Shown here: in pieces, positions 48,761-60,063 of the stretch
Layout of the letters: the number at the start of each line of letters is the position of its first letter
Position numbering within the stretch: position 1 is the first letter of the stretch
Origin: Populus alba
Lineage: Eukaryota; Streptophyta; Magnoliopsida; Malpighiales; Salicaceae
Direction: 5' to 3'
NCBI RefSeq assembly: GCF_005239225.2
Contig: NC_133300.1
Location: forward strand, 16,707,875 to 16,771,874
Length of the DNA stretch: 64,000 bases
The notes under the pieces: model-generated
The model's database searches: none
What the model was told of the DNA's origin: nothing
Seen by the model: the letters and a program-made list of their open reading frames with translations, nothing else
Program-made: the position numbers and the translations under genes

Positions 48761-50836
48761 ATATTGGTACTCTTATACCTTTCTTTCTTTTGCATTTATT
48801 TCTTTATATTATTCTTCTAACATACAATATATGTATTAATCTAACAAAATGTTGACTGTAAAAAACAAACACAACTAGCCCTATTTAAATAAGAGGAGGG
48901 TGATGATCACCCACCTAATTTAATTATTTCATCAAATTTCTCATGCATAATCTTATTTTATTTCAAACATTTACCATGCAATCTATATCCACTGTCTCAA
49001 CATATTCAACTTAAACTTATAATCACATTAACACATAGTTTCCATTGTATCTAATTCAATTCATAATCACATTATCACATAATCCCATCATATCCCGTTC
49101 CTTTCACAAAAATATTAGTATAAAATCCCATTAAATACAATATCAATTCACAATTATATTGTAGTATAGAAATCCTGAATTTCATAAATTAAAATTATAT
49201 AAATTCTAAAAAAGATAAGGTTTGGATCACACATCTCAATCTTATGTACATGTTGTTTCTCCTTGTTGTTGTCTTATTATTTCAGCCTCCCTCATACTAT
49301 CAATGATACATTTATCATCAACAATGTAACCAATATCATCATTTTATTTCAATTCTCATTCAAACATCATTTTTAAACCATTAACAAGGAAAATCCTTAA
49401 AATTTAATACCCATACACATTCTCCATTTAGAAATTTCAACATCAAGGTTTCCAAACCTTATTCCTACATTTTAGACAAATATCATCGTATGCCAAGTAT
49501 CCATTTAAATCAATAAGTCTATTTTTTTAATATCCAAAGCTTCCACATTACACCATAAACATTCAATATCTCAAATTCACTCAACTTAAATCAATAATTT
49601 CACAAGATCTCATCCCATGTCTTACATCAAATTCACTTTTTAAATATCAAAAATATATTTTTCAACATTTTCTTAACAATTTAAGTACTTGTCCTGCATG
49701 AATACATATACTCTTACATTATCATACATTAAACTTAAGATTTCAAACTTATAACATTCTAATTTAAGCAATACTAATGTGTAAGCTTATTTCATGCATA
49801 CACATATATTATGTTTTTCTTTTTCCCATAATAATCACTCATATTCATTAAAACAACACAAATGAATTAAAGAAACCTAAGAAAAGACCAAAACACAAAA
49901 CTAAGCTATAACAAAATAGTACACAAAACGGTCTCATCGTTTCTTAAATTGGTCTAGTTGTTTTTCAAAACGGCTAACTTGTTTCTGGTTAACATTTATA
50001 GAAGCAATTTCAAACACCAATAACTAACAGAAACATGATATCCAAGCCAATCCTAATGGTCAAGTTGTAGTTCGTCATAATACTCATAACATATTCAAAT
50101 ACCAATATCATCCTATGCTTAAATTACTAGAACAAGGTATTTAACCAAACTAACCTTAAAAATTACAGATCTACTGTTAAAGAAGAACATTTTTTGTCTG
50201 GAATGATTGTTTATGATCTCCACTATTAAGACTTTAGAGAACACCTGGATGAACAATGGATCAAAATTACAACCCACTCCAACGGTTGACAAAGAAGAAA
50301 ACATCTGGCGACTATGATTGTGTAGAAAAGTGTTTTCTCCAAAAATTATCCACCGGCTGTATTTCTCAAACGGATCCTGATATTGAAAATACCTTTGGTT
50401 AGAATGTAGCGGACATTATGATGAACAACATACCCAAAACAAAGCCCAATCTAATGGTGGAAAATTGAAATATGGATGTAATTAATGTGTTTTTTCTCAA
50501 AGAAAAACTCAATCTCACTTAAAGCTTTCAATCATCTCCTTAACCCTTTTATTTTGTTAAGATTTTAAGAAAACAAATGCTTACAAACTCATAATCTCAC
50601 TCAATATTGTTTTGGCAAGGACATGCAAAAAGGATTTGATGAAGAGGATCAATGAAAGAAATGAGTTGATTTTCTTGTCTCATTATATTTATACCTCTTC
50701 ATTTTAATAACCATAGTTATTGTATGGCTAGTTACTATTTTACCATCATTCAACATTTTTCTACTATGTTTATTGTTTTTAATTAATAATTATCCTATTT
50801 AACTTAAATTTATCTATTTTTGACTGGGGGTTTACA

Positions 50837-50841
50837 TATGA
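50837..50841. repeat. Right target-site duplication (TATGA) of the solo LTR
   Basis: Directly follows ...GGTTTACA and is identical to 47204-47208. Confidence 0.55.
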
Positions 50842-51159
50842 TCTAAATGAGAAAAAAAAATGTAAAACTACATCTATTTTAGTTTTTCCATCTAAAAATG
50901 CCATATGCACTACTATAAAGATCATTAATAGTGTAAGAAAAATTCACCTTGGTGATATGCAACCATCTAGATAGATGATATAGGATCAAAGCAAAGATCA
51001 AGTCCTAATCTTGCACTTTTTTATTAGAGATTAAATCATTTCTAGCAAGTCAAATACCCCAAACATATATCTTCCTACTTTGTTTATTAACAAAACTCTA
51101 AAGGGTATGGCTAAATCACTAAAGCCACACTCACAAAACAATATTCATTGAAATAATGT

Positions 51160-51880
51160 TTTGTGATTTTTTAGTTTTATTTTTCAATTTCACCTTTTAG
51201 CAACCTAATTTTTTTTTTTAGTTTTTAGTTTTTTTTTTAATTTTGTCCTTTAATATTAGGTTATTTTGGGAATTGTGTTTCATAATTTTGTTTTTATTTT
51301 CTTTCTATCAGGTTATATACAGGTCTCATGGATTTAGTTTTTTCATTTATTTCAGCATTCAATATTATATCTATTGGATGTAATTTTTTTTCAATTTCTT
51401 TCTATTAATTTATCTTGATCTCATGACTTAGGCTTTTGATTTAACAGTTTAGTCCGAGTTGACTTGAGTCATTTCTTTTGTCACTTTTTCTAATTGATTC
51501 TTTTTATTTCATCCTTAAACTGTAGGTTGGTTAGAAATTAGTATTCATAATTTCTTTTTTATTTTATTTATATGAGGTTATCTTAATCTCATGATCCAAG
51601 TCATGAGTTTGGCAGGTCGATCTCGGTTGACTTAGTTATTTTTTGGTATTTTTTAATTGAATATCTTCTTTTTTTAATTTCACCCTCCAATAACTCAATA
51701 TTCTTTTATTTTCTTTATTTTTTTTAATTTTATCCTTCATTATTCGGTTGCTTAGAAATTAGCCTTTATGATTTTTTTAATTTACTTTATGTGAAGTTTT
51801 CTTGATCTCATAGATGTAGTTAGTTTTCTTTTCTCGATTTTAACTTTCAATATTGGGTTTATTAGGAATGCAGATTCATA
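51160..51880. repeat. Degenerate tandem repeat, reverse sense of the 57.2-58.4 kb array
   Basis: Repeated blocks contain (TTT)CAATTTCACC(T), TTGATCTCATGA(C/T), AGGTTAT and GAGTTGACTTGAGTC. These are the reverse complements of GGGTGAAATTGAAA, TCATGAGATTAAGATAAC and GACTCAAGTTAACTC-type motifs in the 57-kb array and at 11.5-12.1 kb. There are about four blocks of 140-180 bp. Confidence 0.65.
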
Positions 51881-51899
51881 ATTATTTTTATTTTTTTTT

Positions 51900-54815
51900 T
51901 ATGAATAACTTCATATCTTTCAAATGAGAAAAAGAGTTAATTTATTAGGATAGCTGCCATCGGAATGCATAATGCAATAATTTTGTTTTAGCATAATAAT
52001 TCTTAAGATATGTGTCCTTTCTACGAAAACAGATTATAATTAAGAGCTTCAATTGTTTCAAATATCTATATTTAAATATTTCTCAAGGAAAAAAAAGAAG
52101 AAGATAGAGAAGGGTCATTATTATCTGTTTCATTTGATGCTTATTTTTAAGTATATTCTTAATTGCAATTAACAGAATGATTATACTCTTATTGTATATC
52201 AAACTGTATACATAGACGACAATATGACATTCAAATGTATATCAAACTGCATTTTTGCTGCCAGATAAAACATATGCAGGCACTGCTTACAAAGCATTAG
52301 GATAAAATGGTGGCTCTAACTACTTATTCACAAGCAATTCGACCTTCGAGTCAAAAAGGTTGTTGACTTAAACATAGTCTTCTGTCTGTTGGTTGGAAGA
52401 CATGAGAGAGTGGAATTCATGGAGATTTTATAGGACTGCTGTATAACTTGGTTAAACATCTTTTCTCATTTTTCATACTCGGTGCTAGAAGGCAAAACGT
52501 ACTTGCTATAATGCATTAATTAGATGTCCCGAAAATTAATGTTGTTAGATGTGATGAAAACTGTCACAAACATCATGGAAAGCATGATGACACGAAATAG
52601 TAACATTCTCTCCTTTTCTTACACCAATTTATACAAGTGACAATGATATATGTCATGTTAGAAAACCAATCCCATATAAAATAAATAGCTAGAATATGTA
52701 AAAATAATATATAAAGTTAAGAATACTAGGAATGAAACTCAAATTCAACTATTAGAGATATTAAGACAAATCTTAATAATATTTTCTCTATTTAACAAAT
52801 CTAAAAAGATAAATTGCAAGCGTGAATAAATATTATAATGAACCAAATACTAGAAAACTAGTTTTTTAAATGCTCATAGTTTTTTAAATGAAATCTAGGC
52901 TTAACTATTAAATTTATTGTTTATTATTTAAAAACCTTCTTCCTCTCAATATTTATGGAGTTCACTTAATAAAAAAAAATCAGGAGAAAGTAATAAAACA
53001 TATGTTTAAGAATGTTAGCTAGAAAAATTTGCATGGCCTCAATATAGGGAATAAAAGAACATCCATACTATATACATACACCCTGTACATTTTTTTTTTT
53101 TTTTTTGGAAAAACAAAGTATACTGCAAATTAATTCATCTGCGATAATGAGAAGCAACAAAACGAATACCCATCTGTAACACACACACACACACAATATA
53201 GGAGTGTAATATGAAACATCTCATTCAGGAGGAAGGTAGGTACAAGATCAAGCAAATAACTTGAGGTAGATCTCCATATATGATTCTATGGGAAAAGTTA
53301 CAAGATGTGAAATGTGTCTATCTCCTCAAACTTATTTTTATTTCCCAGAAACTGATGAACACATTAATTTTCCCATAATCAAATTGGTTTCAGTATATCA
53401 TTTTGTATTGAAACAGGAGATATATCATTGCTCTTTTGTTCACACGAATGAACAAGATTGTAACAGCAAGTTCAAGCATGGATGCAATAACTTTCAGGAT
53501 TTCCACCACAGACGCTTGAAGGTAAATAAAGTATGAAAAAGGGAAGAATTTAAACATCTCTTAGTTTGTATACCGAGATTTTTTTTTCAGTTCACCAAAG
53601 TGTGATTAATTCTCTTTTTTATAGTTGTAATTTTTCTACTTATGTGGGTACAATAAAAGGTAAATTGGTAATGTCATAGAATGATGAATATTTGTTTTAT
53701 AGATAAAAAACAAAGCATATAATTTTCTAGCAATTTCTTAATCTGTAAATCATAGATTAGTATGCATATACAAGAGGGTTTTGTTTCTCTTATACATGTT
53801 AACAAGCTTCTGATTTTTAAAATCATTTGATTTATATAATTTTCGTAGTCAGACAATTGATGTTTCTAGATGAGGTAAGTATATAGAAATGTGAAATCAA
53901 CAAATACTGTATAGGAGTAAGGAACTCAAGCTAGACCTTCTACATACAATTAAATTGCCAGTAAGGATTTCAAAGCATTAACTTAAATCCTGTATGTTTT
54001 ACTATTAATAATTTTCGTACATAAAGAATCCTAGCACAGTTGAATTGCCCTAATTATTTTCAGCAAACTCTAAATTCTTTTTATTTTTTATTTGTAAGAA
54101 GTATATGGTTTTAGCTCCAACTTTATTTAGTTTTAGCAGTTCTCAAGGCATGCAGCATGTAAATCTTTAGAGGTAGAATGTTCTGAATGGTGTCTGCCAT
54201 GATCAGTTCCAAAGAAATCCAAAAAAAAATGGAAAAGAATAAATCATCCTCTAAAGCTCAGTGGTTGTTAGTTCCATGTACAGCTTGAAGGTGTTTTTTT
54301 TTTTTTTTTTTTTCTATTTTGTTTAATGCTTTCAACCAATAGTTCTAGGAATGAAACATCGTCCTTGGCAAAAGTGAATCCCTATTGTCCATACTCATTC
54401 TTCCAGTGTGTGGTTGCTGTGGAATCAACTTCTCATGTTGAAAATAAAAGGGAGCTTCTGGTGTTGGGAATTTTCTTTGTAGAACAAGAGGAGGTAAATT
54501 TTGAGGAAACTTTTAGTAGGAGCACTCAAATAAAATAAAACATATGGAGAGCCATGTTTTAGCTAAGTTTGTTCTTTGATTTAGATGCAATATTGATGTT
54601 TTAAAGCACTTACTGGATTTGTATGCCAACATTAATTTGAGTTGTTATCTGCTAAACCAAAATGTAATTAGCAAATATACAGAGATAAGAGATTAATTTA
54701 TTTTTATTTGAAAGGTACTCTATTTCTAGGATACCAAGAGATACAGCAAGAGAACTGAAGCTTACATCTTTAATTAGTAGTGTACATAACACCATCTTAT
54801 ACAATACTGTTGACA
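51900..54815. other. Intergenic region downstream of the TCP gene, no confident gene
   Basis: AT-rich sequence with poly-T tracts near 53091 and 54295 and a short (CA)n at about 53178-53195. Plus-strand ORFs of 82 codons (53288-53536) and 70 codons (54326-54538) have no family features I recognise and are not called. The TCP 3' UTR lies just below 54816. Confidence 0.4.
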
Positions 54816-56012
54816 TCAATTGTTCCCAGTCCCCCAAAGTTTTCCATTCAGCTGTATTTCTGCAAAAATCGAGGTTGAGATTGAATCAATTGTGACTGAA
54901 ATGTGAGAAGTTTTGTGTTCTCATAACAAACCTGTAGACGGATTCATGGTGGTAAAAGGACGGAAGCTGGAGTGCGCAATTGCACTGCTAATGTCCCAAT
55001 TTTGGGCTAAATTGGGTAAGTAGTTGCTGTTGCTGTTGTTGCTGCAACTTGCATCTTTTAACATTAGAAGGTTTTGCTGATAACCCATTGTTGCAGATGG
55101 CCTCAACTTCCTCCTCATCACTATCGATTCTTCGATGATGTTTCCTTTAGGAGAATGATTGGCAAGTGAGTGGTGAGAGCTTGGATCTTCAACTTGACCA
55201 CGAGCAACAACCTTCATGGAGGATGTGCCATTGTAAGAGGATGATTTCTCCCATGATTGATGTTGGTTCAAGGGACTTGGCTGCTTCAAGCAACTAAAGT
55301 CAGGACATTTTTTTGTCTCAAGGAGCCTTCTAGTACACATTTTCACTCTAGTCCTCTCCCTAGCTCTTTCTCTAGCTTTAGCCCTCGACTCTTTCGCAAG
55401 AAGATCGACTGCTATGTTTTGCATCTTCTTCATCCTTTGCTTTTGACTCTCTGAAGGTACTCTGTCCTCTAGGTCCCCACTTTCGGACACAACTTCACAA
55501 TTAGTAGAAGTAGAAGACAAGCATTTCTCACCTCCATTCTTGGCTAGTTCCTCAATGGCATTTTTTGATTTGGTGAGCAGCCAGTCTAGGGTTTTACTTG
55601 CTTTATCAAACCCTAGCATCTCTTGGAGATCAAAGAACTTACGCGCGATTTCAATGGATAATCTCACTCTCCTATCTCTCAAGCCTTGAGCTGTGTAGAT
55701 TTTGCTGTGCCTATCTTTCTTTACAGATTTTTTTCCAGAAAGAAAATGAGAACGATTGTATAGTTCTCCATCGAGGGCAGTAACATCTCGCTCAGACATC
55801 ATGCTGTTGTTTGAAGCTGCCATGTTCATCACGGTCTCAGCGACTGGTAATGGGCTGGTTGATACTGAAGGAATTGTGAGCGGGTCAATGTGGTGGTGGT
55901 GTTGATGGAAAATGTCAGTAGTTTCATGGTCAGTAATGTAAGGAGGGGGGCTGAAAGGAGAAGAGGAAAGGCTCTGAAAAAGATGGATGGTACTGCTGGT
56001 GGAAGAGAACAT
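54816..56012 (-). CDS. TCP transcription factor, class II CYC/TB1 clade (BRANCHED1/2, TCP12/TCP18-like)
   Basis: Two exons on the minus strand: 54932-56012 and 54816-54859; 374 residues. The TCP basic helix-loop-helix-like DNA-binding domain spans about residues 97-156 ([20 protein letters not shown], then [19 protein letters not shown] and [10 protein letters not shown]). A class II R domain follows at about 207-225 ([20 protein letters not shown]). TCP plus R domain, His-rich N-terminal segment and small last exon point to the CYC/TB1 clade, whose members repress axillary bud outgrowth or shape floral symmetry. The start is ATG at 56012 (MFSSTSST): the frame upstream hits a TAG just before a GTG at 56030. 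Splicing GT at 54931 to AG at 54860 gives a tail ending [13 protein letters not shown]; reading through adds only GLL before a stop. BRC1 versus BRC2 was not resolved. Confidence 0.92.
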
Positions 56013-57011
56013 CTGTGGCTTCAATGGCACCTAGAAAGCCCTAGCTTCTTAGAAAGGTAAGCAATTTGACATCAAAAAGAGGAAACTACCTGTGGTTGCC
56101 AACCAAAAGAACTCCACCCAGTTTTAGTCTTTTTAGATTTACTTCTTTGGAAACAAGGAATAAAAAGAACTTCTTGAAAGACCTTCATGTACTGATGAGA
56201 TCTGAAGAGAAAGAGAAGGGTAATTTAAACAGAAAGGGTTGGATTGAATAAATGAACATAATGGTAATTGTAAAATGTTAGGCATAATAGAGTTTGCTCC
56301 TCTTTTTTTTTTTTTTTTTTCCTTCAAATCTGGGGCAAAAGAAAGGGGAGAAACACTCGTCGTAGCAATCGTAATTTTTTGTTCGTATTTTTAAAAGTTA
56401 ATTTTTTAAAAATTATTTTTTTAATATATTGATATCCAAAATAATTTTTAAAAAATACCTGTAAAACTGGCTGTGACGCACACAGTTTGGTGCCTCTTTA
56501 GTGTGGTAGCAGAAAAGAATGGTAGGGACTGATTTGCAATCTGTCCAGCTTTTAGCCTTCTAATTTAGAAACAGGTAACTAGGTTTTAGACTGTAGATGG
56601 GTAGCTAGGTTTCCCATTAAATGTGGAGAGAGCTGAAACCTGAGAACGAGTCTAGGGCTAATAGTCTTCTGGTGCAATTATGGTTGTATTTGGCAACATA
56701 TCATGGAATAATCATGGTAAAATGAACATTGAGGCTTCTCCCATGGAGTTTGTTTGTGTCGCAGGTCTGTATATTACATGTAAATACACAGCTACGTGCT
56801 AATTTGTGGAGGGTAGAGGAGGGCTTACCCGAAAATGAAAAAGAACAAGAAAAAACTTTGTATAACAAGAGAGGATAAACTAGGAAATACAAACTCAGAA
56901 GGAGTAAGGACTAGGTACTCGCAGAGCTGAAGTTAGCAAGCTAGCATCTCTTTTACTGAACCATTCAATGTCAGTCTCTTCTTCTTTTCTCTTTCCCCGT
57001 GGTGTTGGAAA

Positions 57012-57053
<42 letters not shown>

Positions 57054-57184
57054 TGTATGTTAACATATTTTTAATATAAAAATAAACTCCAAATATAATA
57101 TATATTAAATGATATTTTTAAAAAAATATTGATATAGCAGCATATTGAATAATATTATTTTTTAAAATATTAAGATTGTAATAT
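56013..57184. promoter_or_regulatory. TCP gene 5' leader/promoter and upstream spacer
   Basis: The leader and promoter lie in about 56013-57000, with a poly-T tract at 56304-56320 and a fragment of the AT-rich dispersed repeat at about 56370-56465. Short ORFs here have no family features. No TATA box was assigned. Confidence 0.35.
57016..57050. repeat. (TA)n microsatellite
   Basis: Uninterrupted TA alternation of about 35 bases, roughly 1 kb upstream of the TCP start codon. Confidence 0.95.
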
Positions 57185-58400
57185 ATTAAGTCAATTAAAG
57201 TTAACCTATCAAATCTAAGACTCAAATCATGAGATTGTGATAATTTTATTAAAAAAATAAAATATATTATGAAATTTAATTTTTATTCAATCCAATTTTA
57301 AAAGATAAAAATATTAAATAAAAAAAAGGATAAAAAAACCTACCTAGGTTAACTCGAGTTAACTTAACAAACTCACAATCTAGGTCATGAGGTTAGGATA
57401 AACCAATAGAAAGCAAATTAAAAAAAGTTATCAATCCTAATTTCTAATCAACTCAATATTTAATGATAAAATAAAAAAATAATTTAAAAAAGATAAAAAA
57501 AAAAAAAACAACCCAAATCAACCCGAGCTAACCTGTTAAACTTGTGACCTAGATCATAAGACTATGATAACTCTATAAAAAAAAATTATGAAGCTCTACT
57601 TATAATAGATTCAATATTGAGGGTTGAAATTGAAAAAAAAATCCATGAAACAAAGATAACTTCACATAAAGCAAATTCAAAATAATTACGAAGCTCAATT
57701 CTCAAACAATATTATATTGAAAGATGAAATTGAAAGAAAAAAAAAGATGGAGTTGTTAGAGGGTGAAATTAACAAAAAAAAATCAATTAAAAGAAACAAA
57801 AAAAACCACGTTATCTTGGGTCAATCTGCCATACTCGTAACTCAGGCTATGAGATTATGATAACTCTATGGAAAGAAATAAAAAAAATATTCAATAAAAA
57901 ATGGACCCAAAAAAGTGAATAAAATAAACACGGGTCAACCTGTAAAACCTACGATCTAGGTCATGAAATTAAGATAATTTCATATAAAATCAATTAAAAA
58001 AATTACAAAATCTAATTTCTCATCAACCCAATGTTGAATAATGAAATAGAAAAAAAATCAATTAGAAAAAGAAGCCTAAAAAAATCCAAGTTAACCCAAT
58101 TTAACTTGTTAAATCTATGACCTAGATGATAAGATAATGATAAATTCATTGAAAGAAAACTGAAAAGAAATGATGAATCTCACTTCCAACAAATCTAATG
58201 TTGAAGGTTGAATTTGAGAAAAAAAAAAAATAAATACATGAGACTAGTACATAATCCAATATAAAGGAAATAAAAAGAAAACTACAAAGCACAATTCTCA
58301 AAGTAACTTAATATTAAAAGATAAAATTGAAAAAACAGATAAATAAATAAAAATTGGGTTGTTGAAGGGTTAAATTGAAAAGAAAAGAAACTAAAAAACT
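57185..58400. repeat. Degenerate tandem repeat array, about six to seven units of 120-170 bp
   Basis: Unit landmarks recur in order: (A)GTTAACC(T/C)G.., a (GA)CCTAG(G/A)TCATGAG(A/G)TTA.GATAA segment, a (G)AAGCTCAATTTCTAATCAAC-like segment, AATGTTGAA and GGTTGAAATTGAAAAAAA. Landmark positions near 57190, 57345, 57513, 57805, 57928 and 58085 imply units of unequal length. Copies of the family lie at 11.5-12.1 kb and, reversed, at 51.2-51.9 kb. Confidence 0.7.
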
Positions 58401-58476
58401 AAAAGAAAAATAAAACACAAAGTTTCCCTCCTCCTTACCATCTTTATAAAAGAAAAAGGCTTGCAACTTCCATTGG

Positions 58477-58563
58477 TGGAAGGAGAGGGATTCGAACCCT
58501 CGGTAAACAATAGCCTACATAACAGTTTCAATGCTACGCCTTAAACAACTCCGCCATCTCTCC
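58477..58563 (-). pseudogene. Decayed organelle-type tRNA-Ser (trnS-GGA-like), 87 nt
   Basis: Read on the minus strand, the 87 bases follow the class II tRNA-Ser plan: acceptor GGAGAGA pairing with TCCTTCC, a D arm, a long variable arm (TATGTAGGCTATTGTTTACC) and a T arm GAGGGTTCGAATCCCTC. This closely resembles the plastid trnS-GGA gene as I know it, which is also found transferred in plant mitochondria. Changes from that pattern include the D-loop GG and the anticodon loop, now TTGAAAC, so the triplet at the anticodon is GAA instead of GGA. It is probably an organelle-derived nuclear insertion that has decayed; expression as a working tRNA is unlikely. Confidence 0.75.
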
Positions 58564-58582
58564 TATATAATCTTATTATTTT

Positions 58583-58652
58583 ATTATGACCATCGCGAGT
58601 AAATAGCAAGTCAACACTATTCAAATGAATTATGACCATCGCGAGTAAATAG
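58583..58652. repeat. 24-bp direct repeat beside the tRNA relic
   Basis: ATTATGACCATCGCGAG followed by TAAATAG occurs at 58583-58606 and again at 58629-58652, identical, offset by 46 bases. It is unusually GC-containing for the region. Confidence 0.9.
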
Positions 58653-58699
58653 AAGTCCTCTCACCAGCTCTTTTTTGCATAATTTTTTAATTAATTACA

Positions 58700-60060
58700 T
58701 ATTAGCATGACTAATTTTTTTCTATGTCAAATATAAGGTGAGTCCACCAAAGCACTAAAAGATTTTACATCATAATCAATATCATTTATGTTTATCACAT
58801 AAGTGTTTTTAAGTCTTTTTTCTATGAAAAACATTTTATTATCAGTAATGCTAATGACCAAATAATATAAGGAATAAAAAATAACTATATTACCCATATT
58901 AGATAATTGATTAATGCTAAGTAAGTTATAATTTAAACCATCAATAAGTAAAACATGCTTAATGGTAGGAGAATTTATAATATCACTGATACCTTTACCT
59001 TTTCCTTGGTATCGTCTTCAAATATCACATGTTTAGCATTCTTCTATTTAAAGGAAGTGAATTTAGATTTATCACCTTTCATATATCTTTAACATCTATT
59101 ATTCAAATATCACTTGGATTTTTTTTTTCCCTACAAGGAAAGATGTCAACATGGTAGATTTGGTACCCATAATTTCATAGGTCCAACTAGGTTAGTAAAT
59201 GTGCTTTTTGACACCCAAATAATTTTGATTTTAGTTTAGATATTCTTGTGCATGCAATATTTTTCATGAAAATCATTTGTTCTACAAGAATTATATATAT
59301 ATGCTTAAAAATGATGATGCTATAACAAAGAAGTTTGAGTATAGTTTTTTTATTTTTTATTGGTTTTTATCTTAAATCACTTTTCTTAAACATACAAATT
59401 TGATTACTTCGAAGTTGATCTGCATTCTCCTTTCTTTTAGTAAGTTTAGTCAAAATGGGATTCACATCAAGAACTTGAGCTTTCAAGATTTCATTTTCTT
59501 TGACTAACTTTTTATTTAAAATTGACGAATTAGGTGTATCGTCCAAATAATCTAATTTCTTTTTAAAACCAATTTTCAATGTTAACAATTCTTTTTTCTT
59601 TTTCTTTTTTCTTTTTGCAAAACATCAAAATCTTTTGAAAAAGTATCAAGTTTAATTTGAAGCAAAATATTTTTCTTTTGTACTTTTTTTGTATTAACGA
59701 TATTCATCGAAAGCATTTTGTAATTTATAAAAAGTAATTTGAGATTCCAGATCATTTACGTTATTATTATCGAGGGAGCTAATGACCATCACACAAATTT
59801 TCTCTTTGGTGAAATCAATAGTATGCATCATAAATTGATTGACTAATATTTCTTTTAAGTTGAAATCACATCATTTGATGAACTATCATCACTATAATCG
59901 TTTTCTCTTATAAAATTTATTTAATTGCCATACTTCTTTTCTATTCTTAAAAAAAAATGTGAATCTTTTGAGAATCATAGCTACATCATCATTATATTAT
60001 TAACTCATTCTTATCCTCAAGATTAGTCACTCATTTTAAATCCAAGGATTTCTTCCTAAC
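58700..60060 (-). mobile_element. Ty1/copia retrotransposon fragment: gag coiled coil to protease/pre-integrase
   Basis: Minus-strand reading gives typical plant copia sequence in the right order: an E/K-rich coiled-coil region (59367-59588, KKLVKENEILKAQV and LTKRKENADQL); then a degraded protease site region with YMKGDKSKFTSFK at about 59045-59080 and AKHVIFEDDTKEKVKV at about 58985-59040; then TIKHVLLIDGLNYNL and SINQLSNMGNIVIF down to about 58860. Several stops and small shifts break it. The active-site DSG/DTG-type motif is degraded. Reverse transcriptase and LTRs are absent from this side. Confidence 0.7.
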
Positions 60061-60063
60061 TCC

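Larger units (their letters stand above)
47209..50836 (+). mobile_element. Probable 3.6-kb solo LTR of a Ty3/gypsy-type element
   Basis: The left end reads TATAACAACCCAAAG, close to the TGTAACA(A/C)CCC start of many plant gypsy LTRs with its TG changed to TA. The right end reads GGGGGTTTACA. Each end is flanked by the same 5 bases, TATGA (47204-47208 and 50837-50841), the target-site duplication size expected for LTR elements. A TATA-like TATATTTATA at 50684-50693, about 150 bases from the right end, fits an LTR promoter reading to the right. There is no gag or pol inside and no second LTR nearby, so recombination to a solo LTR is the simplest reading. It holds two internal tandem repeats (listed). 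Confidence 0.65.

Noticed and set aside
48560..48820. 86-codon ORF with decapeptide repeats as a real protein
   Set aside because: It arises from a minisatellite whose period is a multiple of three, inside a presumed LTR with no gene signals around it.
54326..54538. 70-codon plus-strand ORF next to the TCP gene
   Set aside because: No recognisable domain, splice context or leader; length is within chance for this composition.
56013..56030. Upstream GTG start for the TCP protein
   Set aside because: It is a GTG directly preceded by an in-frame TAG; the ATG at 56012 gives the normal plant start.
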